A stretch of 64,000 bases of DNA from positions 5,297,501 to 5,361,500 of the forward strand of contig NC_083510.1 in NCBI RefSeq assembly GCF_032362555.1, written 5' to 3'. Under the pieces are notes generated by a model, which did not search any database, was not told the DNA's origin, and saw only the letters and a program-made list of their open reading frames with translations. Origin of the DNA: Amyelois transitella (Eukaryota; Arthropoda; Insecta; Lepidoptera; Pyralidae). Positions 35,956-48,916 of this stretch are shown here, piece by piece (the stretch's first letter is position 1; each line of letters begins with the position of its first letter). The translations under genes were made by a program, and so were the position numbers.

Positions 35956-36818
35956 TTAAATAAAAGTGTCAAATTGAATAAATTACAGTCGTCTAAGTCT
36001 ATAAGAAGCTTAAGTATTTGATATTAAACGATCATCGTATCTGCCAGAAACCGCATAAATTATCAAGCGAAACTTCTGCCATCTGATGCCCACTTATTGC
36101 AATTCCCAAGGATAAACAGGGGAAATAAATTGGGCAAACGGGACAATTTATTGCTCTTCTTAATCCCCGCTGACACGCACTTAACGCACCTAAGTTTGAT
36201 CATGGAGCGTACGATCACAAAATCGTGAAAACACAGAAATGTAACTGTACAGAAACTAATCTTAAGAAAGTAGAATATATTTAACACTTAACAAAGCAAG
36301 CATATTCCGACAATATCATCCTTCTTCTCTTGGATTTTGGTTGCCTCTTTACCTTTTGGCGCGTGGCCGTTAAGAATTTAGTACCTATACCGTTATTTTT
36401 TATAAATATTAACTTTAAATAAAATACGACAAATTTTTATCATAATATCACCGTTCCATATTAAGTATTTTTAAATTGCGATGCCCAATAGGGTTCACAT
36501 TGTAAGTACCTATTTATATGCAGTAACTGTAATTCAACTTATTTACTTTATAATATGCAATAAAGATTTTCAATTGAACTGAATGGCATAAATAACTTTG
36601 TATAGAAACAAAAATAAACCTGAACCTGAATAAAATCATACTTCAGTTTGTATTTTGGGAATGTGAAATGGGATTTGTCGGGAATCTGCCAAGGGTTCCG
36701 TTTTCATCTCCGTCCTGTCAATATGTAGCCATCCGGCTATTGTTGATGACCTATTTCACAATGAAATTGAAAATTGTTCAAAGTGAAACGCTTTACCGTT
36801 AAGACCGTTAAAAGGTGT

Positions 36819-36878
36819 TGTGGCAAGTGAAAAGATGAAGTCTCTACCTACACCTTCCGGAAAGGCGCGTGATTGTAA
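36819..36878 (+). repeat. Decayed 3' end of the (TATG)n LINE
   Basis: 'tggcaagtgaaaagatgaag' followed by 'ccggaaaggcgcgtgattg' matches the LINE C-terminus and tail. Confidence 0.65.
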
Positions 36879-36967
36879 AAGTTATCCCCCTGCCATTTCC
36901 CGATTGAGCTTTGTTCCCAGAGTCTGCCTATGACCAGGACTACAAAAACCTATATAATAAAACGAAA

Positions 36968-37215
36968 CTATCTGAACTCCATGTCCTGGCTATAGTCCCG
37001 GTTGCATCCTCACCACTCTAGAGAGGAACCCAAATAGATCCTGAATTGGGTGATTCAGGTTTTTACACAAAGCGATACACAGTTGCACTGCACACCTAGT
37101 TGCCTGAATGTGCAGGTTTCTTTGCGATGTTTCCCTCACCGTAAGAGCATTGGTTAGTATTCAAACAAATGTACATGAATTCGAAAATAGTCAATGGTAC
37201 ATGACCGTGATATGC
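36968..37215 (-). repeat. Family B SINE copy
   Basis: In reverse it carries the family 3' part ('agtcccggttgcatcctcac'), then 'ctgaattgggtgattcaggt', 'cacacctagttgcctgaatg' and 'ttccctcaccgtaagagcat'. It lies about 210 bp upstream of the second tRNA gene. Confidence 0.65.
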
Positions 37216-37423
37216 TTCGAATCGGTTACAACCGGGCACCTTACCTTATTGAAATATAATGACAACAATGGTTTCTCCTCGTTTATCTAAAGCTAAAAAC
37301 GTATCTATCTATATTAAAATAAATAAAACTTATTACTTGTTGCGGCAGAATATGTACAATGTTACATTAATACGAGTATATGTCATATTAAAAACAATAC
37401 TTTAATTACATTTATCGGTATAA

Positions 37424-37505
37424 GACGAGGTGGCCGAGAGGTTAAGGCGTTGGACTGCTAATCCAATGTGCTCTGCACGCGTGGGTTCGAATCCCATCCT
37501 CGTCG
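37424..37505 (+). tRNA. tRNA-Ser (anticodon GCT), copy 2
   Basis: Identical in all 82 positions to the copy at 35128, with the anticodon at 37457-37459. A run of nine T begins six bases past the 3' end and should stop Pol III. The upstream 'tataa' just before the gene is shared with copy 1. Confidence 0.98.
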
Positions 37506-38576
37506 ATGAACTTTTTTTTTATTCATAACTCAATGGCGTTTGCATGTTAATTTCAGTGTATTTATTTTTATTCTCATGAAATTTATAAAAATTACATGCC
37601 AAATCTACTTAAATTTTTTAACAAAACAATACCTATCATAAATATAAAATAATCTAAAACTTGGCTCTTAATGTTGCTGGAACAAAAAAGTAATTTTCGC
37701 CTTATGGAATTTTACTAATTCAACAATTTGTCCTATTGTCACTAAATATTCTAACACTGTCCACTGTCCACCATCTTAATTTTTCTTGCTTAGTTTCTTT
37801 TTCCATGATTACTTCATTTAGTAACAGAATACTCTTAAAATTAATGTAAATGCTAGTCATCTTCTAGAAGACAAACTTCAACTATTTTATTATACCCAAC
37901 ACTTTAAAAGTTCATAAAAGCTCCCAGAGGATTACTTGAGCAAGTGCAAACTTCTGTCGAATGAAAAAATGTCTTTTCTTTGGTAGTAACTTAGAGATTT
38001 TTTGCAACATCAATTTTAGACGGGTTATACTCGCGTAAACACGTAATCAAGTTTTAACAACTGAGTAAACACGGCCGCGGATTATGCAAGCCTACTTTGA
38101 AAAGGTTTTCAGGAGTTGATCGAGTAGAAAAAGAAAGGACTACGTTAAACATTTTTGTGAAATCTTTTTGTCAACTTGTAGTCACTATATATATATTGAG
38201 ATACTATAAGGTGTTTCTTGAGTTTGACCCCAGTGGGAACTTTGATAAGTCATATTATAGCCCGTCTCATTACTTTTATTTTGTTAAAACGATTCGTTCA
38301 TCGAATTAACAATTGGTAAGAACCATCCATACTTAAACTTGACTTTACTTTCAAGCATCTAAGATTTGCTTGCCTGTATTTTCGTCGCGCAGACAAATCA
38401 AACATATACAATTCATACACTCCTCAAAGATCGAATCACACGTTTATAAATATCACCATAGCACAAACCAGTTATAAATTTCACCTTGCGATTATGAAAA
38501 CATTAGCCTTTTCACCTGTGCAAACATTTAAAAAAAATCATAAAGAGTTATTGTAATTGGCTACAGAGTAACATAA
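37506..38576. other. Spacer between tRNA copies
   Basis: AT-rich spacer. It holds no supported feature and no extended match to the spacer between copies 1 and 2. Confidence 0.4.
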
Positions 38577-38658
38577 GACGAGGTGGCCGAGAGGTTAAGG
38601 CGTTGGACTGCTAATCCAATGTGCTCTGCACGCGTGGGTTCGAATCCCATCCTCGTCG
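38577..38658 (+). tRNA. tRNA-Ser (anticodon GCT), copy 3
   Basis: Identical to the other two copies, with the anticodon at 38610-38612. Flanks differ beyond 'ataa' upstream and 'at' downstream. The three genes share orientation and lie 2296 and 1153 bp apart (start to start). Confidence 0.98.
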
Positions 38659-41012
38659 ATATTTTGCTAATTCTCAATATAAATAAAACTGATTTTATTT
38701 ATCTGCTTCCTGTTATGTTCTAGTAAATTTATTGCTACAAATTGCGTCATAGTTTTTTATGATAGTTTGGCGGTGAAGATAAACTATGGAAGTCTAGAGC
38801 TTGTTCGTGTGGCTTGAATTCCACTAACATGATCTGTTTGTAAAGAGAATAGACCTGTGATGAAGATAGATGATCAAATGTTACAAATCAACCATAGTTA
38901 CAAATCAGGTTATTTTCAATGCAAATTTTGATTGCGAACACCGTGCACAGGTAAAAAATTTGATGAATAGATTTCCTCAAATTCGTATGACAATATGCTC
39001 CCAGTTCTTTTTAGTAAATTCTAGAAATTTCGTGAAGGCGGAGTGAAAAGTCGGTTCGATGCATTCGAAATCGTCCAATCAAGTTGGGATTATGGCGCCG
39101 GGTGAATGCGCGCTATCGACTTGTGCATTTCCCTGTCTTTTTAACGTACGAATATTTTCATTGATTGAGCTCAAGTTTGTTCAGTGCAAAATATACTCTT
39201 TGGTAGTAGATATCGAAGCGTTTCAAGAGTTGGCATTAGTATTTTTCCTCTTGATGATAAGCTGTAATAATGAAATAGGAACTTTATTATTTAAATATTT
39301 TTCTTTACATCAGGAATAATACATTTCTGCCTATATTTATTTTTCAATCTTTATTAAATTTATTATTTTCTTCCGTAACGAATCTATACGTATTTACCAA
39401 TTATATACCAAGACATATTTTTTTACAACAATCTGTAATTTTTTTCCTATATTACAATAAAACAAATAAAGTACATTCTTTTTGCATTCCAAACAACAAA
39501 TCAAGTTATGATACATACTTTTTATTCATATTTCGCAATAGAATACCGAAAAAAATATTCCCAACTCAAGATCAAAGGATAACTTTTATGGTTCGCTCGC
39601 GTAAAATTGTTCGCAGTAAGCGGGATTGATTGAGTGTATTTATTTAATTCGGAAGCCTTTTATCTGAAATCAGTATCATTTGGATAAGGTCTCTTGATAT
39701 TTGTATAAAATATTTTACGCAAGTGGAACAAAAAACAGAAATGAATATTTGCAGAATAAATTTGTTTAATGCTTTATAAAATTCAAGCCGTGTAAACAAC
39801 GGAATTTACGTAATCATGTAAAGGATCCCATATTTTCCGAAATCAGAGAATCGTGTAATTACGCGGGGAGACGTGATGTCGAAAGATAGCTATCGAAGTG
39901 GGGATTACACCGCTTTTTGCTCCAAAGTTGTTTTCGTAACTAGAACACTGAAGGCTTGACCCAGTATTAGGATTCTATCGTTATTTTACATATTTCTGCC
40001 GTTTACTTCATTTGTATGTAAGAATAGTGTTACTGAAGTAAGTTTGGTTACTATACTAAGTAATACGAGTAATCTACACTGATTTAATTTTATTACGTTA
40101 TTTTTAGAGTATCAAAATTAACGAGAACGTATGAAGCACAAGAAGAATGCAGTGATGTGAGTTCTGACACATAAAATATAAAGTTACCAGCAATTAACAG
40201 AAAGGTGTGATATAGACTTAATAACTAAACTATTCTTCTTATTCCCTAAGAAAGCGTGTCCTTTTGTCCAACAGTCACATAATTGTGATTTGTTTCTTTT
40301 ATAACTCTGTACTTACTATTTTCTTAGAAAATAGTAAGCCGATGTCCGAGATTGGCTCATTTGACCTTCCCCGATCAAGAAAATATGGTTAATATTTTCT
40401 TTTTTACTACTACTTTTATTCGTTGATTATTTATGCGAGTTAGACAAGCGTAGAAAATAAAAATCAAGATTAAAATAAAATGGCGCTTAATTAACTTATT
40501 AATCTTTTTATTAAAGCCAATAGGTAATTAGCAATCCCCTTTATAAATAAATGAGACTCGGGAAACCGTTGGGTGAAATTATTTCTTCCATAACGACCTC
40601 GAAAGTCAGGCCTTGTGTTCAAAATGTGGGGCATTTGGCCCCTTTAATTTTAGCATTAATTATTTGTTTGGGTCATCCATAGAAATTACTTAACAAATGG
40701 ATTTTGTTATCAAATTAAAATCGTTTCGAAATCAGTATCTGATTTGAATTCTAAAAATAAAACAGCTGACGAAGGTGGTTCTTTTCCCGCGCATATTGTA
40801 AAATTCAATTAAGTGAAAGGTTAAAATTAAGTCACAATCTAAAATTGATATCATTTTTATTAACTGTCATAAGCTCTTACTTGAATTAAAAATCTATTCT
40901 TTACTTTTATGTTATTTAATCGAAAGGAAAAATAATGATTATTAAACTTGATATAATTAATATTACCTAAATACTAATACATGTATCTAACAACATACAT
41001 AGTAACATGCAT
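38659..41012. other. AT-rich non-coding sequence
   Basis: No supported gene. A small hairpin with 13-bp arms and a 1-nt loop lies at 40312-40338. Confidence 0.4.
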
Positions 41013-41093
41013 ACATATAATCACGTCTATATCCCTTGCGAGGTAGACAGAGCTAACTGTTCCGAAAGAATGACAGGCCACGTTCAGCTGATT
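41013..41093 (-). repeat. Family A SINE-like repeat, 5'-truncated
   Basis: The tail 'aatcacgtctatatcccttg' is well preserved, and the copy ends abruptly after 'ccacgttcagctgattctt'. 5' truncation is the pattern expected for LINE-type reverse transcription. Confidence 0.8.
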
Positions 41094-42199
41094 CTTCTTC
41101 CATATAATTAGTATCTTCATGAAATATTATTATTCCAGCTTTAATTTTCCTCGCGTGACGGCATTTTCTTAACTGCTCTATTTCACTACCCAAATTGTGC
41201 TTCATAATGATATGACCCTGTCACTAATATAACCATTAACCGGAGAAAACGCAATTAAGATTGTGTTAATTTCTTGTTTATTCTCCGTTTCAGTAATAAA
41301 ATTATAATTTAATAATAACTCGGTTTAAAAATATTTATAATAATAAACCGGGACTTACATTTATTCAAAAGGTACATTTAATTTTAAATCGAAGTGTTTG
41401 TGTAGTGTGGATCAATTGATAGTTTTTCTCTTAGACGAAAGAAGTCTTCCAGCAGATTGTAAAAGTGATCCAAAGAAATATTTCTTTACTGTTATACCTT
41501 AATTTCATCATGATTCTGTCGTTATGGAGGAAGGTAGATAATGTAGATAGTATGCAATGTACAATTAAATATATAATTATGTATTGTTATCTGACTGTAT
41601 AATTCATTGTAATTAATGCAGTTGAGATAACTATGCTTCATTTTAATTTTGAATTAAAGCATCTGAAAGAAATTAATTCCTGCAATGGTGATCGCTTTCA
41701 TAATTAAAAATTTAATCTATCATACATCCACACTCGCGAGTAAATTAAAATACACGTGTACTAGCTTTTGCTCCAGTCTTTCCTTCAGCACAAATTAAGA
41801 TTAAATTTAGTCTTTATAATAAATGTTTGCATAACTGCAGCATTAATATAAAAAATGTTGAAGTTAATATTATTATTAATCAATAAGCCTAAAAATTTGT
41901 TTTTCTCAAATGATAACTAGAGTATTACGAATATATAACTGATATAAATTAACTAAGTATGGTGAACTTCAGACAAACTTGACAAAGCGGTACAAGTTTC
42001 TTTACCGTTGATTGTATTTTAATCAAAAATATTACCATCATTATTCTGATATTTGTCCCTACTGTGCCTCCGCTGGGAGAACCCCGGGTCGGCCTGTGAC
42101 CACAATCCAGGAGGGTCAAGTTTATACTAGAGTCATTATTTTCTTGTTAAGTTAATTAATCGTTATCCTATAGAATGTAATTGTATTTGTCCTCGTTTT
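41094..42199. other. Non-coding, nothing recognised
   Basis: A short GC-richer patch at 42065-42115 has no identified function. Confidence 0.4.
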
Positions 42200-42470
42200 G
42201 TGTGGTTCCCGGCACCAATACAAAAAAGAATAGGACCACTCCATCTCTTTCCCATGGATGTCGTAAAAGGCGACTAAGGGATAGGCTTACAAACTTGAGA
42301 TTCTTTTTTTAGGCGATAGGCTAGCAACTTGTCACTATTCGAATCTCAATTCTATCTTAAAGCCAAATAGCTGAACGTGGCCTATCAGTCCGCTCAGGAC
42401 TGTTGGCTCTGGCTACCCCGCAAGGGATATAGACGTGATTATATGTATGTATGTATGTATGTATATATAT
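42200..42470 (+). repeat. Family A SINE-like repeat, best complete copy
   Basis: Reading 5' to 3', it has the head 'gtgtggttcccggcaccaat', then 'ccactccatctctttcccat', 'aaaaggcgactaagggatag', 'ggctagcaacttgtcactat' and 'gccaaatagctgaacgtggc'. The stem-loop is at 42386-42402, and the tail 'gggatatagacgtgattata' ends in (TGTA)n. No protein-coding frame is present. The 3' part resembles the tail of the LINE at 19594-20448, so this is probably a SINE or other non-autonomous derivative moved by that LINE (inference). Confidence 0.85.
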
Positions 42471-45400
42471 ATTTTTTTTAATGAAACAACCAAGTTACAC
42501 ACGACTTACATTTTTCGACAAAGTGGTGTTAAATGTTATTTTTCTTAAGCTTGATTTGTCTTTGTATGTATGGACAGTTGCTTATCAGCGAGATAGTTCT
42601 TTCAATTATGTGAATTGTATCAAATCCCTGTGGCATCAGTTGATGAAATACTTACTGTAAATAAAATAGCCCCACGGCAGCGGTCCTTGATCATTAATCT
42701 CACAAAGGTCTTGCGCCATTCTTCGCATTCTCTTTGTTTGTGCCCGTCCTCTCTTTGTTGGCTTATTTGCTTCTTCCCGAAACATAATTTTGTATTTATC
42801 TCATTGTATTGTAACTACTTCATTAGACCCGCTGACTTTTAAAAAGGATTATAAACGCCGGACGTAAAAATGGGATGGCATTCAAAAATTGTTCGCGAGC
42901 TGGGGCAAATTGTTGGCGATTAATTTTAATGGCAGTTTATTAAAATAAAAAACCCCGTTTACTTTATACGGTACGTGAGCGATTCTCGAAAACTATAAAT
43001 AAAATTGTAACTTTTTGACTGGATTTTGGCCAAAACTACATCTCTGTACTAGATCCGTATAATTAATTATAGTTTTTTATGCTTAAATTCAAATTAATCA
43101 TGATAAAGCCAATTGAAACTATAGAATTTGTAAGCTTGTCATATAAAGATTAGTTAAATCGATCAGATAGGTGAAACAGTTCATGCCTTCCACAGAGCTT
43201 AAATCATTGCCTGTTTGTGCTCTATTCCATTAACAGCGTTGTCTCCTTGTCTCTCATGTATGAATATGAGAGACAAGGAATTACTCAAACCTAGAAGACA
43301 AGGGGAAATGGTTTTTTTTATAAAATTGATTTCAATAATTGGAGCCATGGCAATATATGGTGGACTCAAAGAAATTCAGTTGTCTTTATATCACAAAAAA
43401 CTAAGCAATTCTAACTAAAACTAAGCTTTGTTTTTGTGTTGTAGGTAATAGCAATGTTTTTAGCATCAATACCACTCAGGATCTAAGAGAATATCTTAAT
43501 CGTTAATAGTATTTTAAAAAAATATTACAACTAAATACTATTAGTACATTCTCTGAATACTTTTAGATCCTTAAGACTTGGTCTCTAAATACTTGCATGG
43601 AGTTTGGTTTTTTCAAATTTTACATTGTAGAACGTGACGTGACATATGTATAGCCGGGGTGATCATTATTAAACAATGGCTCAAATTTTTACATGCATCT
43701 AGTCCACATTTGCCTGGGAGGGTGGAGTTCGTATTTCGTATTTTAATGTGTTAATCGAGTTACTACGAAAAAAAAATTCGCTGATGTGTGTCATATTATT
43801 CTCAGTTCATTTTGTGCAAACAACTTTTTTATCATCTTGCTTGCTTCTGCAATCTGAAAATGACATTTGTAGGTACGTTATTTTAAGATTTAATTTAATT
43901 TTGCGTCATAAATAATTTGATGAACGTACCTTAAACTGGTAATAGAATATGCGTTTGCACCTAAATATATTTATTTTAACTTATACTATCTGATAGTTTA
44001 ATGATAGAAAAGATCCCATTAATTTATGAGAGAGGCATAAATAAATAATTATCTGTCTTTACTTCGACAAACTTTTATTGCAATGACAGATTTGTCTACA
44101 AAGTAAAACCAGATTAGAATCAAAATATTTGGAATAATATATAAACGTTTTATAAACTAAGCACAAATTTCACTAAGGGATAACTGTCTTATTTTCAGTT
44201 GATATTCAGTATTTCTTTATTTAAGACAATTAATCAAAAATACAACGCGTTCCGCTCGTGTTCCTTGCAAAAGGGAGACGTTTAGTCAAAAGAACGAAAG
44301 GCGAGAACAATGCACGTGCCTTGTTTCACTAAAGACGCCATGGTTACGTGATCACTTACGCTCAGGTGATTTAGATGTGTCCCAAATCTAAAGAATCTGA
44401 ATCTGGTAGTAATTTTTACGTTTATATTCTAACTCATGTAAAAAAGGATCTATGGAGGTTTGTAGGAGATTTCCAGTTCCCATATATAAATGATCGAGTG
44501 ATTTGTTTTAGTAAAATTCAACTCTTATGCCCTAAAGTGGAACTCAGCATAGAAAAAAATGTTCGAACTAACTCTTTTTTTAATTGCAGTATACAAACTA
44601 AGTCGTTTTGATATCTTAAGGAACAAAATGCTCATACTCAGTTAACCTTAACGTTTATGGAGGAAAACTCAAACTCAAATTCAAATCAAAACTAAATCTG
44701 AAATACATAACTAGTGAAATCTTGAAATCTTTGGCTATGAGCACCTAGTAGCTCGTTTCCTACGCTTAAACTAAACGAGCTGTTTGCTCGCAGACATCGT
44801 AATGTTTAATGTTCTGTAATTGAGCTTTCATTTCAAGCTTGGTAAATGCTATTTCAAATTTGACTTTTCAAATACCAGAAAGCATCAAAAGCGAATCGAG
44901 CATTATATGGATGGATATCTCAACAATTAATGTTCTTCAAATGAACTCCCCATTTATATAATAGCAAAATAAATATTAAATTGACTATTTTCAAAATTAA
45001 CAACAACCTTAGGTTCTCTTCTTTTTGTCTATCAAACATATCGTAAACAACCTGTACTGTACTTGATTTTATTAACAACAATTCAAAATGGCAGCGAAAA
45101 TGCAAAAATATTTTACCCGGCTTCGGTTTTTATCGCCTACAAAGAATACATAAAGGCTGAAGTTTAACAACTACTCGAGAAGCGAATAAAATGTCACTCG
45201 GTGCAATTCAGGCCCCAGCTTACAACTTTAACTAGCCTGTTTGAAATTCAAAGCTGTTGCGAACATAGGTGCAACAAATTTGTGCAACACTCAGTGTAAA
45301 TTTCATCAAATTATGGCCGGCAAAGGTGAATATTTTGGAGTAACAAATGCAATTTCGACAAAGGTTAATAAATAAATTTGTACCTTACATAAAGATACTG

Positions 45401-46424
45401 CACTTAATGTAAATGCCAATCGTGCAAATGTTAAATTTGGAACAGCTAGTGTCGTATTTTTTATAAAATTCCTGCTACGTTTGCCAAATCCGAAATCCAA
45501 ACGAGGTCAGTGTGATGTGGTATGACAAATCAATTCTTACAAAAGTAAATATAAAATAATCCTTGTTTGCTTCATACCGTTGTTTGAAATCTTGAGTTGA
45601 TTTTAAGTAAAAGCACAGCTAAACTGCCGAGATCACACAAGATTTTAAAATAAGTAAGTATAAGCTGTTATAATTTGGGAATCTATGATGTTAATATTTT
45701 TTTTATCTAATCAAAACTGGACTTAAGTACATAAAGTTATTCTATTGCAAACAAATATGTTGATCCTACTCTAATTTTAAAATCATGCTTAGTCTCGGTC
45801 TGAACAATTTATGATCACAAGTCATTAAATTTTTATGTCCGATGTGACTCTGTCTGCCCTGTCAAGGCTATAAAACGTGAAACTTGTACACAACTTCATC
45901 ATTGTCTAGACAAGTTACTACATCATGTACCTACCCAAAAATCACAAAATTCTTGCAGACAAAGATCTTATAAAATAATATCAAGAGCCAAGTTCCAGAA
46001 TATCTTGTAAATCCATTTTGGTCTGAATTGTTTTATTACGATTTGCGGCAACCTCTCTGGGACTGGATTAGAACTAAATCAGCTAGGACTCTGGACGATA
46101 AAATGTCAGTTAACTTTATTATAACTGTGGCCATTATATTTAACGTTCACTTCACAAAGCTAACATAAAATTTATATTTTGAACATTTGAGTTAAAATTT
46201 TTGATATTAGACACACATTTTTGTGGCTAAACGAATTTTATATTCATGAAAATGCACAATAATACAAGTAAAACAATAATCTTCCAAAACGTCTATTCTT
46301 ACTTATCAAAGCCTTATTGTTAGTATATCTCAATTAAAAAAATATATAACCGATATGGTGCCACGTTACTTGCCTAATATTTCATAGCAGTTTGTTTTTT
46401 TTTTTTGTATTAAGACAATTCAGC
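42471..46424. other. AT-rich non-coding sequence
   Basis: No supported gene. A 14-bp stem hairpin lies at 43244-43279 (arm 'tccttgtctctcat'). A lone Family A tail remnant lies near 45845-45885. Confidence 0.4.
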
Positions 46425-48916
46425 AATTTAAGTTTTCTTCTTCTTCTTCTTGTCAGCATATTTTTGTCCACTGCTGAACGTATGCCTCTTCAATGGATTT
46501 CCACTTTGATCTTAATGCGGCGATCCTGGTCCAGGTCGGCCCTGCCGTCTTTTTGATATCGTCCGACCATCTGGCAGCTGGTTTACCCACACTTCGTTTT
46601 CCTGTACGGGGTCGCCAGAATAGAACCTTTTTACTCCATCTGTCATCTTCTCTGCGGCAGATATGTCCCGCCCATTGCCACTTCAGACGCGCTATTCGCA
46701 CACTTATATCAGTGACTTTTGTGCGCTGGCGTATAATGTCGTTTCTGATCTTGTCCCGCAGAGAGACTCCAAGCATTGAGCGTTCCATGGCCCTCTGAGC
46801 CACTTTTAGGCGGTGAACGGTCCCGACAGTAAGAGTCCACGTCTCGCAACCGTAGGTCATAACTGGGAGAACACATTGGTCATATACTCGAGTCTTCAAA
46901 CTTTGGGGTATTTTTGACTTGAAGACATCTGTCAACTTTCCAAAGGCCGCCCAGCCCAGTTGTATGCGTCTGTCGATTTCCTTTTCCATCGTGTCCTTCC
47001 CTAACCCGATCTTTTGCCCCAGATACACATACTCTTTAACTTTCTCCACCGTTATGCCGTTAATTAGAATCTGCGTTTCCGTGGGGCCCATCCACTTCGT
47101 TTTCTCCAGATTCATCTTTAGGCCCACTTTCCTTGACGCCTGGCTTAAATCGTTGAGCATCTGTTTTAGATCTTCAGCTGTCTCGGAAAGTAGAACGATG
47201 TCGTCCGCAAAACGAAGGTGACTTAAATGTTCTCCGTCTATGTTGATACCCATGCCATTCCACTCTAAGGTCTTAAAAATATCTTCAAGGGCATTAGTAA
47301 AAAGCTTCGGGGATATGACATCTCCTTGGCGTACCCCTCTTTTGATATTTATTGTTGTGGAAGTGTCCTGTATCTTTGAAGTTATTGTAGCGGATTGGTA
47401 TAAGTTTTTTAGCACCTGAATGTATCTGTAGTCGATACGGCATCTCAGTAGAGAGTCGAACACAGCCCAATGCTCCACAGAATCGAACGCCTTCTCATAA
47501 TCTACGAAGGCAAGGTAGATTGGTCTATTATATTCGTGCGTTTTCTGTATCACTTGCCTTACAGTAAATATGTGGTCAATTGTGCTGAAGCCTGATCTAA
47601 AGCCTGCCTGCTCTATAGGTTGGTGTTCATCGAGTCGTTTAGTAATGCGTGTTGTTATTACTCGTGAGAATACTTTATAAATTTGACTCAGCAGTGCAAT
47701 CGGGCGATAGTTCTTCAAATCAGTTTTGTGGCCTTTTTTGTGGAAAAGTACGACGAGACTGTTGTGCCACTGTGTTGGAATAACGCCTGAAAACAACACC
47801 TCATTAAATATCCACCGGAGTTCTTTAAGTATTGGGCGTCCACCAGCCTTAAGCAGTTCCGTGGTTATGCCATCTTCTCCGGGAGCTCTATACTGTTTGA
47901 GCTGTTTAAGAGCTAGTTTTACTTCATACATACTTATTTCTGGGATGTCTTCAGTGTAGTGTCTCACTAGAGGAGCTCTCTTATCGCTGGGGTTCATGGT
48001 ATCAGATTTTTTAGTATGCGAGTCATACAGTTCCCCGTAGAATTCGGCAATTACTTCAAGCTTCTGTGACGTTTCCGTGACTATTTCTCCATGCCTATTT
48101 AAGAGCTTAACAAGTTGAGTGCTGCCATTTTTCGTAGCTCTTTTGAAAACTTTCGGTCCTCGGTGTTCTTCTATAAGTCGTTGTATTCTCTCGGTATTCC
48201 GATTGCGTACATCTCGCCTTATAGCCTTCGAAATCCTCTTATTAAGCTCACGGTGTTGTTCTGTACCATAGGATTCTGAGTTGAGATTTCTTCTTTGTTC
48301 TAGAAGCATTTTAGTTTCAGGGCTAATCTGATCTTTAGCTCGAGATGTTAGTTTGAAACAGTCACGTGCTGTGTTTGATATAGCCGCTGTCAGGCGATTG
48401 TATTTCTCCTCTAGGTCATAGGTGGAATTTCCTGGGACTGATGTGGTTAGTATTGAGTTCAGTTTTTCAGCAAATTTTTTATGAACTCCATTGGGAATTT
48501 GTAAATTTGCTAGGGGTTTTTTGAGTAGCTTTTGTCTTTCCAATTTTGTATTTATGACTAACTTTCCCCTAACCATTCTGTGGTTACTCATCTTGAGTTT
48601 TTTAAGCACTGTAACGTCGGTTATTATATTCTTATGGTCGGTACATATGAAGTCTATTTCATTCTTTATTTTCCCACCTGGTCCAGACCATGTCCATCTT
48701 CTTTGGGGTTTTTTGCAGAAATACGAATTCATGGCGTAGAATTTTCTTGACTCCAAGTAGCTGGCCAACATTTGACCTCGGTCATTTCTTTCTCCAATCC
48801 CGAAGGGACCTACATAATGGTCGTCAGTGGTCCCGGGTCCTAATTTGGAGTTAAAATCACCTAGTACTATATTAAATTTAGTCTTCTTTCCAGCCGCTAA
48901 CGCTAATTTAAGTTTT
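46425..48916 (-). mobile_element. RTE-like LINE insertion, 2.5 kb, with 12-bp duplication
   Basis: 'aatttaagtttt' occurs at 46425-46436 and 48905-48916, flanking the element (46437-48904). On the minus strand the 3' end is a (GAA)n run next to the stop codon, as in the element at 10759-12346. The 5' end is truncated within the endonuclease domain. Confidence 0.88.
46453..48904 (-). CDS. LINE ORF2-like protein: endonuclease C-terminus plus complete reverse transcriptase
   Basis: The frame is open from the truncation point at 48904. The first ATG (48771) is internal, because in-frame codons upstream encode the APE-endonuclease motif GDFN (48850-48861). Numbering from that ATG, the endonuclease ends with IDFICTD (39-45) and SNHR (62-65). 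The RT motifs are YRPIALLS (355-362), AFVDYEKAFD (421-430), RGVRQGDVISPKLF (478-491) and the catalytic FADD (521-524). The C-terminal WAGHICR motif matches RTE-type LINEs. Such proteins nick the target and copy their own RNA. No internal stop is present across more than 800 codons, so the RT may be functional, but the endonuclease is incomplete. Confidence 0.93.

Noticed and set aside
42425..42475. CRISPR-like or tandem array from repeated TGTA units
   Set aside because: It is the microsatellite tail of a Family A copy in a eukaryotic genome.
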